64,000 nucleotides of DNA from an uncultured Flavobacteriales bacterium (GTDB lineage Bacteria; Bacteroidota; Bacteroidia; Flavobacteriales_D; Crocinitomicaceae). Positions 33,028 through 41,143 of the stretch are shown piece after piece; position 1 is the first letter of the stretch, and each line of letters starts with the position of its first letter. The notes under the pieces are model-generated. The model did not search any database, was not told where the DNA came from, and was given only the letters and a program-made list of their open reading frames with translations. A program made the position numbers and the translations under genes. Location: the NCBI GenBank assembly GCA_903823565.1, contig CAIJTF010000013.1, forward strand, positions 62,001-126,000, in the 5' to 3' direction.

Positions 33028-33699
33028 ATGCCTAAAATTAAAATACCCAAAAGTTCGCCCTCCATCGATATGACGCCGATGGTTGACTTGGCTTTTCTAT
33101 TGGTGACCTTTTTTATGTTGGCGGCTTCATTTCGACCCAGTGAACCAGTTACAGTAAACACCCCTTCGAGTACAAGCGACAAAATTTTACCTGAAAACAA
33201 GCTAATGGTTACGGTCGACAACAAGGGCCGCGCCTTTTTGACGATTGGAGATGCAGAAGCCAGAAAAGAAACGATTAACGCTGTTTTGGCACAATATGGT
33301 TCTAAACTTACAAGTAAGGAGTTAGAAGAATTTTATGGATTAACTACCTTTGGCTGCTCGGTAAAAGATTTGCCAACGTATCTTGAGGCCAGTGAAACCG
33401 AGCGTCAACGGTTCGAGAGCGCAGGGATTCCCGCAGATAGCAACTACAATGAATTAGTAGACTGGTTGAAATCAGCCATTACAGCACTTGACAATCGTGC
33501 AGTTACACTACTGGCTGAAGCAAAGAAAAAAGGAAAGACCCCTAATTACAATGAAATTTACCCTAAACTCGTTATCCGGGCCGATGGAAAGGTAACCTAT
33601 AAAAAAGTTGATAAGATCATAAATTCTTTCCGAGAAATAAAGTATACGGATTTAAATTTTGAAACCATACCCGAACTTTCCGGGAAAACCAAGGAGTAG
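33028..33699 (+). CDS. exbD: Biopolymer transporter ExbD (first copy)
   Basis: 223 residues. The N-terminal signature IDMTPMVDLAFLLVTFFML contains the membrane helix and the key protonatable Asp in MVD. The periplasmic part is long for ExbD (usual length about 140) and includes an insertion of roughly 70 residues with a cysteine (TTFGCSVKDL) and two helical stretches. It forms the ExbD dimer in the ExbB pore, perhaps as a heterodimer with the copy encoded just downstream. Confidence 0.92.
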   Translation: MPKIKIPKSSPSIDMTPMVDLAFLLVTFFMLAASFRPSEPVTVNTPSSTSDKILPENKLMVTVDNKGRAFLTIGDAEARKETINAVLAQYGSKLTSKELEEFYGLTTFGCSVKDLPTYLEASETERQRFESAGIPADSNYNELVDWLKSAITALDNRAVTLLAEAKKKGKTPNYNEIYPKLVIRADGKVTYKKVDKIINSFREIKYTDLNFETIPELSGKTKE

Positions 33700-33702
33700 G
33701 AA

Positions 33703-34332
33703 ATGGCAGAAATGGCAGAAAGTGGCGGTGGCCACAAGGAAGGTAAAAAAAGAGCGAAGAAATCATCTACTCGGGTTGATATGACGCCGATGGTGGATTT
33801 GGCATTTCTTTTATTGACCTTCTTTGTATTGACCTCTACCTTTAGTAAACCTAGGATTATGCGGTTGGCTTATCCTGCTAAAAATGAAGACAAAGAGTCA
33901 GAAGCGCCAAAAGTTAAGAATGGAATCACTTTTTTGCTGTCCAAAGACAAGATTTTTTTCTATACGGGAGAGTTCTTTAGCGCATCAAAGCCAGGACCGA
34001 ATGGACCAACAACCTTGAAAGCTACAGATTTTAGTGCCAATGGAGTTCGTAAGTTGTTATCAGAATTAAATATGTACGTTTTGCAGAAAAAAGAAGGTTT
34101 GGCGAAGAAAGTACAAATGAAACAATTAGCAGACACTACGTTTCTGAGGTTAATGGATGAAGCTAAAGTACAACCTGATGCACTAAAGGTGTTAGTAAAA
34201 ACCGATGACAAAGCTACCTGCAAAAATTTCGTTGACTTAGTTGATGAATTGAAAATCGCTGAAATTGGTGTAATTGCACCTGTGGAAATGATGCCAGAAG
34301 AATTAGAATTACTTAAGCAAAACAATAAATAA
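33703..34332 (+). CDS. exbD: Biopolymer transporter ExbD (second copy)
   Basis: 209 residues. Signature VDMTPMVDLAFLLLTFFVL closely matches the first copy, preceded here by a 28-residue basic cytoplasmic tail (GGHKEGKKRAKKSSTR). The periplasmic half is also longer than classical ExbD but has no obvious sequence similarity to that of copy 1, so the two are likely specialised partners. It starts 3 bases after copy 1, and its stop overlaps the start codon of tonB (TAATG), a sign of translational coupling. Confidence 0.92.
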   Translation: MAEMAESGGGHKEGKKRAKKSSTRVDMTPMVDLAFLLLTFFVLTSTFSKPRIMRLAYPAKNEDKESEAPKVKNGITFLLSKDKIFFYTGEFFSASKPGPNGPTTLKATDFSANGVRKLLSELNMYVLQKKEGLAKKVQMKQLADTTFLRLMDEAKVQPDALKVLVKTDDKATCKNFVDLVDELKIAEIGVIAPVEMMPEELELLKQNNK

Positions 34333-35285
34333 TGATTCAGGCGACCTTAATTCAATCCATCATATATCACGTAAAGCGGCTGTTTTCGGCGGACTTAATG
34401 TTTGTTTGGGGTGTTTTAGGAATTATCGTGCTTTATTCGGGATTTCTTTATGTAACTACTAAAGGGTGGTTGGTAACCGCAGAAGATCGAAATGATTTGG
34501 TTTTTGCGGATAAGAATAAAAAGTACGGTGCCTATGTAATACGCAAAAATTATAACCGGCGTTTAATCTTTACAATGCTTTTGTTGGTTCTTATGGTTTT
34601 AACGCTGAGGCTTACCATGTATGTTGTCGATAAGTTATCGGTAAAGGAAATAAAAACAAACGATAAAACCGCTACCCTTAAGTTACAAGGGCCTGTAAAA
34701 GAGAAAAAAGAGATTAAGTTGCAACCTAAACCAAAACCTAAAAAGGTTTTGCAGAAAACGATTAAATATGTGGCGCCAGTAATAAGCAATACGGAGGATG
34801 AACCGATTCCTCCCCCACCGCCTACCGGTCCTCCGGCAGCTTTAGGGGACACCACCGTAACGGACGGCGACGGATTGCCACCGCCTCCGCCACCGCCACC
34901 CCCGCCTCCGCCACCGCCACCCCCGCCACCACCACCTGGGACACCAATTGATATGACAATCTATACGGAAGTACAGGAAGAGTCTGATTTTCCTGGGGGA
35001 TTTGAAGCTCTTGCTTCGTTTTTTAACGCTAATATTCCCGAAACAATCTCTGAGTTGAATGATTTGGGAATTGAAGGCCAAGTAAAAGTGCGTTTTTGCG
35101 TGGAGCAAGACGGAAGAATTACCAGTGTTTCCGTGGTTCAATCACTTTTGGGTTGCAAGTCTTGTGATAGGGCTGCCATGGATGTGGTTAAGAAAATGCC
35201 AAATTGGATTCCGGCAAAGAATAATGGTCTCCCTGTTCGTTCATGGGTAATAATTCCTGTATCTTTTGCTGCGAACGGTAATTAA
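34332..35285 (+). CDS. tonB: Energy transducer TonB with 20-proline tract
   Basis: 317 residues. Two membrane helices are predicted (about 23-41 and 78-97); most TonB have only one, and here the Bacteroidota motif DLVFADKNKKYGAYVIRKNY lies between them. Then come a Lys/Pro-rich linker, PIPPPPPTGPP and a run of 20 prolines near residues 183-202. The C-terminal TonB domain (DFPGGFEALASFF, GIEGQVKVRFCVEQDGRIT, DRAAMDVVKKMPNWIPAKNNGLPVRSW in separate strands) is intact. The run of prolines would need elongation factor P. TonB spans the periplasm and passes energy from ExbBD to TonB-dependent receptors. Confidence 0.93.
   Translation: MIQATLIQSIIYHVKRLFSADLMFVWGVLGIIVLYSGFLYVTTKGWLVTAEDRNDLVFADKNKKYGAYVIRKNYNRRLIFTMLLLVLMVLTLRLTMYVVDKLSVKEIKTNDKTATLKLQGPVKEKKEIKLQPKPKPKKVLQKTIKYVAPVISNTEDEPIPPPPPTGPPAALGDTTVTDGDGLPPPPPPPPPPPPPPPPPPPPGTPIDMTIYTEVQEESDFPGGFEALASFFNANIPETISELNDLGIEGQVKVRFCVEQDGRITSVSVVQSLLGCKSCDRAAMDVVKKMPNWIPAKNNGLPVRSWVIIPVSFAANGN
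34884..34925 (+). repeat. Two exact 21-base tandem repeats in the TonB proline tract
   Basis: The 21-base unit starting CCTCCGCCACCG and ending CCCCCG occurs at 34884-34904 and again, identical, at 34905-34925. It encodes seven prolines per unit. Identity at the silent positions indicates a recent duplication, so tract length may vary between strains. Confidence 0.9.
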
Positions 35286-35469
35286 TATTGGTATTTCTTT
35301 TCTTGTTGTCGTTTCTACTCTGGTAATGGCATCTTTTCTTGCCTTCACGGAAAATATTCCTCAACTTTTTGGATGGCAAAGAAGTTTTTTAATTGGGTTC
35401 CTACTTGTCTATGCTGTTTTGAGAATTTGGAGAATAAAACAATTTTGGATGAATTTGAAAAATGATTAG
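35266..35469 (+). CDS. Small two-helix membrane protein, unknown function
   Basis: About 67 residues from the TTG at 35266, which overlaps the end of tonB; an ATT start a few codons later is possible, so the start is uncertain. Two hydrophobic helices (INIGISFLVVVSTLVMASFL and FLIGFLLVYAVLRIW) flank a short loop, with a basic end. It overlaps the PstS-like gene by 8 bases. Similar short membrane proteins sit between tonB and pstS-like genes in other Bacteroidota operons, from memory. A possible accessory or anchoring role is inference. Confidence 0.6.
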   Translation: MLRTVINIGISFLVVVSTLVMASFLAFTENIPQLFGWQRSFLIGFLLVYAVLRIWRIKQFWMNLKND

Positions 35470-36373
35470 CTCACGTAGTTTTTTGTTTATAAGCATTGTT
35501 TTCCTATTGCAGATTTCTTGCACATTGAATAATCGTAAGGTTGAGGAAACACATCGTAAAGGGAAAGCGGTGATTTACGTGGATGAGTCCTTTAAGCCAT
35601 TGTTTCAAACGAGCATTGAGGTTTTCCAAAGCCAATACCCTAAATCATCCATTGATGCGGTTTATTCCTCTGAAAACGACATAATCAACAGCTTTCTTGA
35701 TAATAAATTAAAGACGATTTGTATTTCAAGGGATTTAACAAAAAAAGAAAAGGCAAATATTTTTACGAACGAGTCGATTAAAGTAAGAAGTGAAAAAATC
35801 GCATACGATGCGGTTGCATTGATTGTTCACCCGGATAATAAAGACACCATTGCATTACTTGAAGATCTTACAACTTGGTTGACGGAATCCGAAGCCACTT
35901 GGAAAACTTCTCGGCAAAAAATTAATTTGGTTTTTGACAACAATGGAACCTCGAACTTTTTATTTTTAACTAAGCTGGTTAAAGGTAAAAAGCTTTCTTC
36001 TTCCCTTTCGTCTTTGAGATCAAACAGGGAAGTGTTGGACTATGTTAAACAAAATAAAAATGCTTTAGGTATAATTGGTGTTAATTGGATTTCGGATATG
36101 GATGATCCAAATATGATGGGACTACGGAAAGGAGTAAAAGTAATGTATGTAAGATTGCGAAAAGATCTTCCTGCGTTTCAGCCCTTTGCTGGAAACATTT
36201 GGTCACAGGAGTATCCATTATGTAGGGAGGTATGGATGATTAATAGAGCAAATAAGGCCGGAATTAATTCTGGATTTATGTTGTTTATGAGCGGAGAAAA
36301 AGGACAGTTAATCATTCAAAAGTCAGAGTTGGTACCAGCAAAGGCCCCCATACGCTTATTTCGATTAGAGTAA
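35462..36373 (+). CDS. PstS-like substrate-binding lipoprotein
   Basis: 303 residues. The lipobox LQISC gives a mature Cys at about residue 20. Mature segments match the phosphate-binding protein fold (VIYVDESFKPLFQTSIEVFQ, IDAVYSSENDIINSFLD, ISRDLTKKE, YDAVALIVHPDN, FDNNGTSNFLFLTKLV, NALGIIGVNWISD). Residues of the typical phosphate pocket (GSG, SRGT) are not obviously kept, so the ligand may differ from phosphate. There is no pstCAB nearby; instead it lies in the exbB-exbD-exbD-tonB operon, so a role in TonB-linked sensing or transport is inferred. Confidence 0.8.
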   Translation: MISSRSFLFISIVFLLQISCTLNNRKVEETHRKGKAVIYVDESFKPLFQTSIEVFQSQYPKSSIDAVYSSENDIINSFLDNKLKTICISRDLTKKEKANIFTNESIKVRSEKIAYDAVALIVHPDNKDTIALLEDLTTWLTESEATWKTSRQKINLVFDNNGTSNFLFLTKLVKGKKLSSSLSSLRSNREVLDYVKQNKNALGIIGVNWISDMDDPNMMGLRKGVKVMYVRLRKDLPAFQPFAGNIWSQEYPLCREVWMINRANKAGINSGFMLFMSGEKGQLIIQKSELVPAKAPIRLFRLE

Positions 36374-36390
36374 TAATGGGCTTAATATCT

Positions 36391-36420
36391 TTGATAAGCG
36401 AATTAACTAATGTATTTTTG
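36391..36420 (+). promoter_or_regulatory. Bacteroidota promoter of the TPR gene
   Basis: TTG at 36391-36393, 19 bases and TATTTTTG at 36413-36420 form a full match. An additional -7-like TATCTTTG at 36386-36393 overlaps the TTG. The TPR gene can thus be transcribed apart from the tonB operon. Confidence 0.7.
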
Positions 36421-36455
36421 GCATACAATTTATTAAAGGGCAAAAAAATAATATT

Positions 36456-38153
36456 ATGAAAACAACATTGCTATTATTAGGTGCAATTTGGGTTATAAGT
36501 GTAACCGGGCAATCAACATTAAACGGTGATAAGGAGCGGGTAAAAACAGCTATACTATTAACAGAGAATGAACGCTATGCGGAGGCCATCGGATCCTTTA
36601 ATCAATTGTTGTCGGCAAACCCCAAGGATGGTCATGCCAATTTCTATTTGGGTGATTGTTATTTAAAACGGTCTCAACAGGATTCGGCAATCTCTGTTTG
36701 GAGTCGTGGGTATGATAACACGCTCAAATTACCAGAGACGGATCAACTTGCAATAAACTATCTTGGGAAGTTTCGAGCCTTGTGGTGCCTCGGGGATACT
36801 AGTGCAGCAAGCGCTATGTTCCAAAAGGCCGAGGCATTGCAGACATTAAAGGGCAAAAAAGAAAAAAAGGACGTTAGGAACATCAAAATGGCAGAATTAT
36901 ATCGCTTGGCAGCGGAGACTAAAATTCTTTCGAACATTAAAGACATTTCGGGTGCCATTAAATTGATAACAAAAGCGTATAAATTAGATCCTACCAATGA
37001 GGACCATTACTTGCTAATGGGGGATGCAATTTACCAACGGGATTTGATTATTGCAAAAAACAGTAAAGAACCGTTAATTGCTAGTGATGCGGTTGCTGAG
37101 TATAATCAGTTACTAGGCGTAAATCCTAAAAACATTAGGGCATTATACCGAAAAGGATTAATTTATCAAGCAACAAAAAGTTATGATGTAGCCTTGATTG
37201 AATTTAAGAACATGATTGGTTTAGACTCCACCTTCGCCCCAGCGTATCGTTCCATGGGACAAATCTATGCGGACAAAGGCGACATGAAGAAAGCCCTTTT
37301 TTATTGGAAAAAGTATTTAAAAATTAACGACAATTTGGAAGCAAGAAATCGCATTGCCTTGGTTATTTATGGTGCGGGAATGTACTGTGAATTCCTTGAG
37401 GAAATCGAAGTGTTCTTTTCCCAAAATGTGGCAACCAAAGACCTTAAAAATTTATTTGTTGAGGCGACGTTGCGTTGTAACAACAATACTGTAAACTACG
37501 AAAAGGCGCTTAGTTTGAATAGTGAAATTTTGAATGGAATTCCTTTTGAAAACCAATCGTTTACGGAATTGTATAACCAGGCCAAATTGCTTAAAAAGTC
37601 TGGACAAGATTCTTTGAGTATTCTTTATTTCGACAGGGTGCTTCCTATGACCGACTCAAGTTTTTATATTAAGGAAATCGCCCCTATTTTAACGAAACAT
37701 TATTACGAGAAAAAGGATTATGTAAGGGCCATAACCTGTTATTCTAAATTAGGTTCTATAAATGGATTAAGCTTTGAAGACGCTTTTTATTTTGGATATT
37801 GTTATTACAAAATGTCCGATTTCAAAAATGCTGATTCTGCCTTTTCTATTTCGGCTAAACTTAATGACAAATGGTCTGCACCAATATATTATATGGCCAT
37901 GTGTAAACTAAAATTGGACACAAAAAATGAGTATTTAGCGTTTAATGACTTTTTGAAATTGTCGGAATTAATAACACCAGAACTTCGCGGAACGGATCCG
38001 ACGTTAAAAAGGTACTCATTAGAAGCAGCCAAGTATTTAGGGGCTTATTATAAAAACAATAACGACCCAAAAACGGCAAAAATTCATTGGCAAACGGTTT
38101 ATGAATTGGATCCAAAGAATGCTGATGCCAAAAGTGAATTAGGAATTAAATAG
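36456..38153 (+). CDS. Periplasmic tetratricopeptide repeat protein
   Basis: 565 residues with a signal peptide (MKTTLLLLGAIWVISVTGQ). It is built of TPR helices through most of its length, e.g. AEAIGSFNQLLSANPKDGHANFYLGDCYLK, GAIKLITKAYKLDPTNEDHYLLMGD, YDVALIEFKNMIGLDSTFAPAYRSMGQIYADKGD, each split by the usual Pro or Asn at repeat ends. TPR proteins assemble other proteins. Its place after tonB and the PstS-like gene suggests a partner of that envelope system; it also has its own promoter. No enzymatic motif is seen. Confidence 0.85.
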   Translation: MKTTLLLLGAIWVISVTGQSTLNGDKERVKTAILLTENERYAEAIGSFNQLLSANPKDGHANFYLGDCYLKRSQQDSAISVWSRGYDNTLKLPETDQLAINYLGKFRALWCLGDTSAASAMFQKAEALQTLKGKKEKKDVRNIKMAELYRLAAETKILSNIKDISGAIKLITKAYKLDPTNEDHYLLMGDAIYQRDLIIAKNSKEPLIASDAVAEYNQLLGVNPKNIRALYRKGLIYQATKSYDVALIEFKNMIGLDSTFAPAYRSMGQIYADKGDMKKALFYWKKYLKINDNLEARNRIALVIYGAGMYCEFLEEIEVFFSQNVATKDLKNLFVEATLRCNNNTVNYEKALSLNSEILNGIPFENQSFTELYNQAKLLKKSGQDSLSILYFDRVLPMTDSSFYIKEIAPILTKHYYEKKDYVRAITCYSKLGSINGLSFEDAFYFGYCYYKMSDFKNADSAFSISAKLNDKWSAPIYYMAMCKLKLDTKNEYLAFNDFLKLSELITPELRGTDPTLKRYSLEAAKYLGAYYKNNNDPKTAKIHWQTVYELDPKNADAKSELGIK

Positions 38154-38163
38154 TTTTACCTTT

Positions 38164-39660
38164 TTAGATTAAGGATATTCCTGTCATATCACTGGGAACA
38201 GGAATATTTAAATAGTTCAAAATGGTCGGTGCGACATCTGCAAGCCGGCCATTTTTTATGGTGCTTACACGATCATCAATAAAGATACAAGGGACTAGGT
38301 TGGTAGTGTGTGCAGTATTTGGTGTCCCATCTTTGTTTATAGCAATTTCTGCATTACCATGGTCTGCAATTAACATAATGCCGTATCCATCTGCAATGAG
38401 TGAGTTAATTACAATTTCCGCACATTGATCAACGGCCTCTATGGCTTTTACTATTGCGGAATAAACCCCTGTATGTCCTACCATATCAGGATTGGCAAAA
38501 TTTATACAAATAAAGTCTGGTTTTTCCTCCTTAACAAAAGGAATAAGTGCCTGTACCAACATTGGGGCACTCATTTCGGGTGCTAAATCATAGGTTTTGA
38601 CTTTTGGGGAATTAACGAGTAACCTGTGCTCAAGAGGAAAGGGGGTCTCTCTACCGCCATTAAAAAAATAGGTGACATGTGGGTATTTTTCCGTTTCTGC
38701 AATGCGAACTTGTTTCTTTTGGTGCGCACTTAAGGCCTCTCCCAGCGTGTTTTTAAGGTGTTCCTTATCAAAAAGCACACGAATGTTTTTATACGAAGGA
38801 TCATAATTGGTCATGGTAACATAGTACAAAGACCGAGGAAACATAGCAAAATCTGGAATAGGTTTTTGAGTTAATGCTTCTGTAATTTCTCTTGGTCTAT
38901 CCGTTCGAAAATTAAAATTAATGACAAGGTCTCCATCTTCAATAATTCCCTTGGAATCAATAACAAGCGGAGGTAAAAACTCATCCGTAACTTGTTGGGA
39001 ATATTGTTCTTGAATGGCTTCGGTATATTTTCGATGAACCAACCCTTCTCCATGAACATATAGGCGATAGGCTTTTTGTATACGCTCCCAACGATGGTCT
39101 CTGTCCATGGCATAAAATCTTCCAATTAAAGTACTTAATCGAATGTTCTGATTTAAGTAAGGCGCCAATTGCTCTAAATCATGGATAGCGGAGTGGGGGT
39201 CGCAATCGCGGCCATCTGTAATTCCATGTATATATACGTTTTTGGCGTTTCTTTTGAGGCAATATTCTAATAAGGCCTTTAAATGAACCATCGAGCTGTG
39301 GACGCCTCCATTTGATACTAAGCCTAGCAGGTGAATCTTAACACCGTTTTTTTCTGCATAATCAAAAGCTTTTATTAAGGCTTCGTTTTTAAAAAAGGAA
39401 CCGTCCGTGATTGACAAATTAATCCTAGACAATTCTTGATGAACCACTCGACCTGCACCTATGTTTAGATGACCCACTTCTGAATTTCCCATTTGCCCTT
39501 CAGGAAGCCCCACATCGTTCCCATGTGTTACCAAGGTTGAGGAAGGATATTTTGACACTATTGAATCTATAAATGGCGTGTGGGCATTAAAAACGGCATC
39601 GGCCTTCGATCGATCCCCAATTCCCCAGCCGTCTAAAATCATTAAACAAATTTTGCTCAT
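38164..39660 (-). CDS. gpmI: 2,3-bisphosphoglycerate-independent phosphoglycerate mutase
   Basis: 498 residues, near the usual length of about 510. The metal-binding start MILDGWGIGD is at 7-16, the nucleophile Ser60 in GQMGNSEVGHLNIGAG, the substrate loop HGITDGRDCDPHSA near 150, RFYAMDRDHRWER, and the second metal site ADHGNAE near 435 and TAHTTNLVPC. It interconverts 3- and 2-phosphoglycerate using two Mn ions in glycolysis and gluconeogenesis. It is the last gene of the minus-strand run from the DUF2723 gene and overlaps the histidine kinase gene by 4 bases. Confidence 0.96.
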   Translation of the reverse strand: MSKICLMILDGWGIGDRSKADAVFNAHTPFIDSIVSKYPSSTLVTHGNDVGLPEGQMGNSEVGHLNIGAGRVVHQELSRINLSITDGSFFKNEALIKAFDYAEKNGVKIHLLGLVSNGGVHSSMVHLKALLEYCLKRNAKNVYIHGITDGRDCDPHSAIHDLEQLAPYLNQNIRLSTLIGRFYAMDRDHRWERIQKAYRLYVHGEGLVHRKYTEAIQEQYSQQVTDEFLPPLVIDSKGIIEDGDLVINFNFRTDRPREITEALTQKPIPDFAMFPRSLYYVTMTNYDPSYKNIRVLFDKEHLKNTLGEALSAHQKKQVRIAETEKYPHVTYFFNGGRETPFPLEHRLLVNSPKVKTYDLAPEMSAPMLVQALIPFVKEEKPDFICINFANPDMVGHTGVYSAIVKAIEAVDQCAEIVINSLIADGYGIMLIADHGNAEIAINKDGTPNTAHTTNLVPCIFIDDRVSTIKNGRLADVAPTILNYLNIPVPSDMTGISLI

Positions 39661-40517
39661 CGTTCAAATCTAATTATAAAACGAGCCCCTTTAGGGATGT
39701 TTTTTTGAAAACTAATTTTACCCTTGTTAAGGGAAACAAGTTCTTTCGTAAGAAAAAGACCCAGCCCAGTTCCTGGTTTTTCCCGAATGTTTTCATCGCC
39801 GGAACGGTAAAATTTATTAAAAATGAACGGCGCATCGTAGTCATCAACCCCTCTTCCATTATCTGCAATTTCGATGGCCGTATAGTTTTTCCCAGTGGAC
39901 AAGGTTAATTTGATTTCCGTAGCATCATATTTTATGCTGTTATCAATGAGATTAATTACCGCTGATTCGAGCATACTTGGGTCGAGGTCCGCTCTTACCT
40001 CTTCCTCACCGTGCAAAAGGAATTGGATGTTTTCACTTTTAATGCGATAAAGGGCGATGATACCTGTCAAAAGGGCATTAATAGAGACAGATTTTAAAAC
40101 CGGCTTTTCTGAAGCAGATTCTATGCGCGCAGCAAGTAATAATGATTCGATGAGCTTTTCCGATTTTTTATTCTCATTCAGTGCAGTTTGTATGAAGGAA
40201 TGAAATTGATCTTCTGTAAAGCTTCTTTTTAATAGCGTTTGCAAAATTAATTGGACGCTAGAAATCGGGGTTTTCAACTCATGGGTAACAGAAAGTAAAA
40301 AGTTATTTTGCCGCTGCCCAAGTGAAAATTCCTTTTGAATGCTTTTGTACAACCGATAAATACCGAACAATAGCATCCCTAGGAATACGGCACCTTCCCC
40401 AAGGATCATATAAATTCGATTAGGCTGTCCGCTCACCAACAAATAGCCCCACCATACGAATTGCAGTAAAATATAAAAAGTTAATAGAAGTATGTAAAAG
40501 GAGGCTCTAGATTTCAT
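39657..40517 (-). CDS. Sensor histidine kinase, membrane-bound, no response regulator nearby
   Basis: 286 residues. Two N-terminal helices (about 7-29 and 36-58) with a very short periplasmic loop, so no large external sensor domain. The phosphoacceptor is His79 in SVTHELKTP, the N box is NLIDNSIKYD, G1 is DNGRGV, and G2 is GTGLGLFL; all are intact. No response regulator gene lies next to it, so it is an orphan kinase in this window. Gene overlaps on both sides (4 bases with gpmI, 11 with the deacetylase) show that it belongs to this operon. Signal unknown; membrane or intramembrane sensing is likely from the short loop. Confidence 0.9.
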   Translation of the reverse strand: MKSRASFYILLLTFYILLQFVWWGYLLVSGQPNRIYMILGEGAVFLGMLLFGIYRLYKSIQKEFSLGQRQNNFLLSVTHELKTPISSVQLILQTLLKRSFTEDQFHSFIQTALNENKKSEKLIESLLLAARIESASEKPVLKSVSINALLTGIIALYRIKSENIQFLLHGEEEVRADLDPSMLESAVINLIDNSIKYDATEIKLTLSTGKNYTAIEIADNGRGVDDYDAPFIFNKFYRSGDENIREKPGTGLGLFLTKELVSLNKGKISFQKNIPKGARFIIRFER

Positions 40518-41121
40518 GTGGTTTCAGTGTGTCGAAGATTAACTGGTTCTCCTTCAAATAGGTAATGGTTTTATCAATAAGTTCCTCTATGCGTGCTGCC
40601 GTTTTGTGGTTGTCGTGAAAAACAAGGATATCACCTCCTTTTACGCGTTTTAACGAGCGTAAAATACACGTATTTGTTCTGTTACTACGGTAATCGTGGC
40701 TCATCCAAGACCACATGATTATCTGAAAATTCCTTTTTAAAATATACCGCCTTTGCTTTGCTGTTATTTTTCCGTAAGGTGGACGGAATAGCTTCGTGTT
40801 AAATAGCGTACGAGTTTCAGATATTGAGTCTAAATAGGTGTTTAAGGGGGTTTTCCAACCATTTTCATGATTAAACGTGTGGTTCCCAATGGCATGACCA
40901 TCGTTAACTATTTGCCCAAATAGCTTGGGGTGAGCCACAACATTCTTCCCGACACAAAAGAACGTGGCTTTGACCTGGTGTTTTTTTAAAACATTTAATA
41001 CCAAGGGAGTGGCGGTTGGATCGGGTCCATCATCAAATGTTAAGAATACACGATCTTCCTTGTCAATGCTCCAAACACACTTTGGATAAACAACTTTTAA
41101 AGCACCAGTGAACCAACTCAT
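40507..41121 (-). CDS. Polysaccharide deacetylase (NodB homology, carbohydrate esterase 4)
   Basis: 204 residues consisting almost only of the NodB domain. Motif 1 is VFLTFDDGPDPTATP (catalytic base Asp and metal Asp), motif 2 is GNHTFNHE (two metal His), motif 3 is FRPPYGKIT, motif 4 is IIMWSWMSHDYRSN, and the last motif GGDILVFHDN carries the catalytic His. It likely removes acetyl groups from peptidoglycan, chitooligosaccharides or a cell-surface glycan. No signal peptide is obvious; the first 20 residues are only mildly hydrophobic, so localisation is uncertain. It follows the DUF2723 gene after 22 bases. Confidence 0.9.
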   Translation of the reverse strand: MSWFTGALKVVYPKCVWSIDKEDRVFLTFDDGPDPTATPLVLNVLKKHQVKATFFCVGKNVVAHPKLFGQIVNDGHAIGNHTFNHENGWKTPLNTYLDSISETRTLFNTKLFRPPYGKITAKQRRYILKRNFQIIMWSWMSHDYRSNRTNTCILRSLKRVKGGDILVFHDNHKTAARIEELIDKTITYLKENQLIFDTLKPHEI

Positions 41122-41143
41122 TAAGGCTATTAGGAAAATTCAA

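Noticed and set aside
34550-35141. Long minus-strand open frames across tonB, one coding for a Trp/Arg repeat
   Set aside because: They are the mirror image of the proline-rich tonB codons (CCN read backwards gives NGG) and have no promoter or family; tonB on the plus strand is certain.
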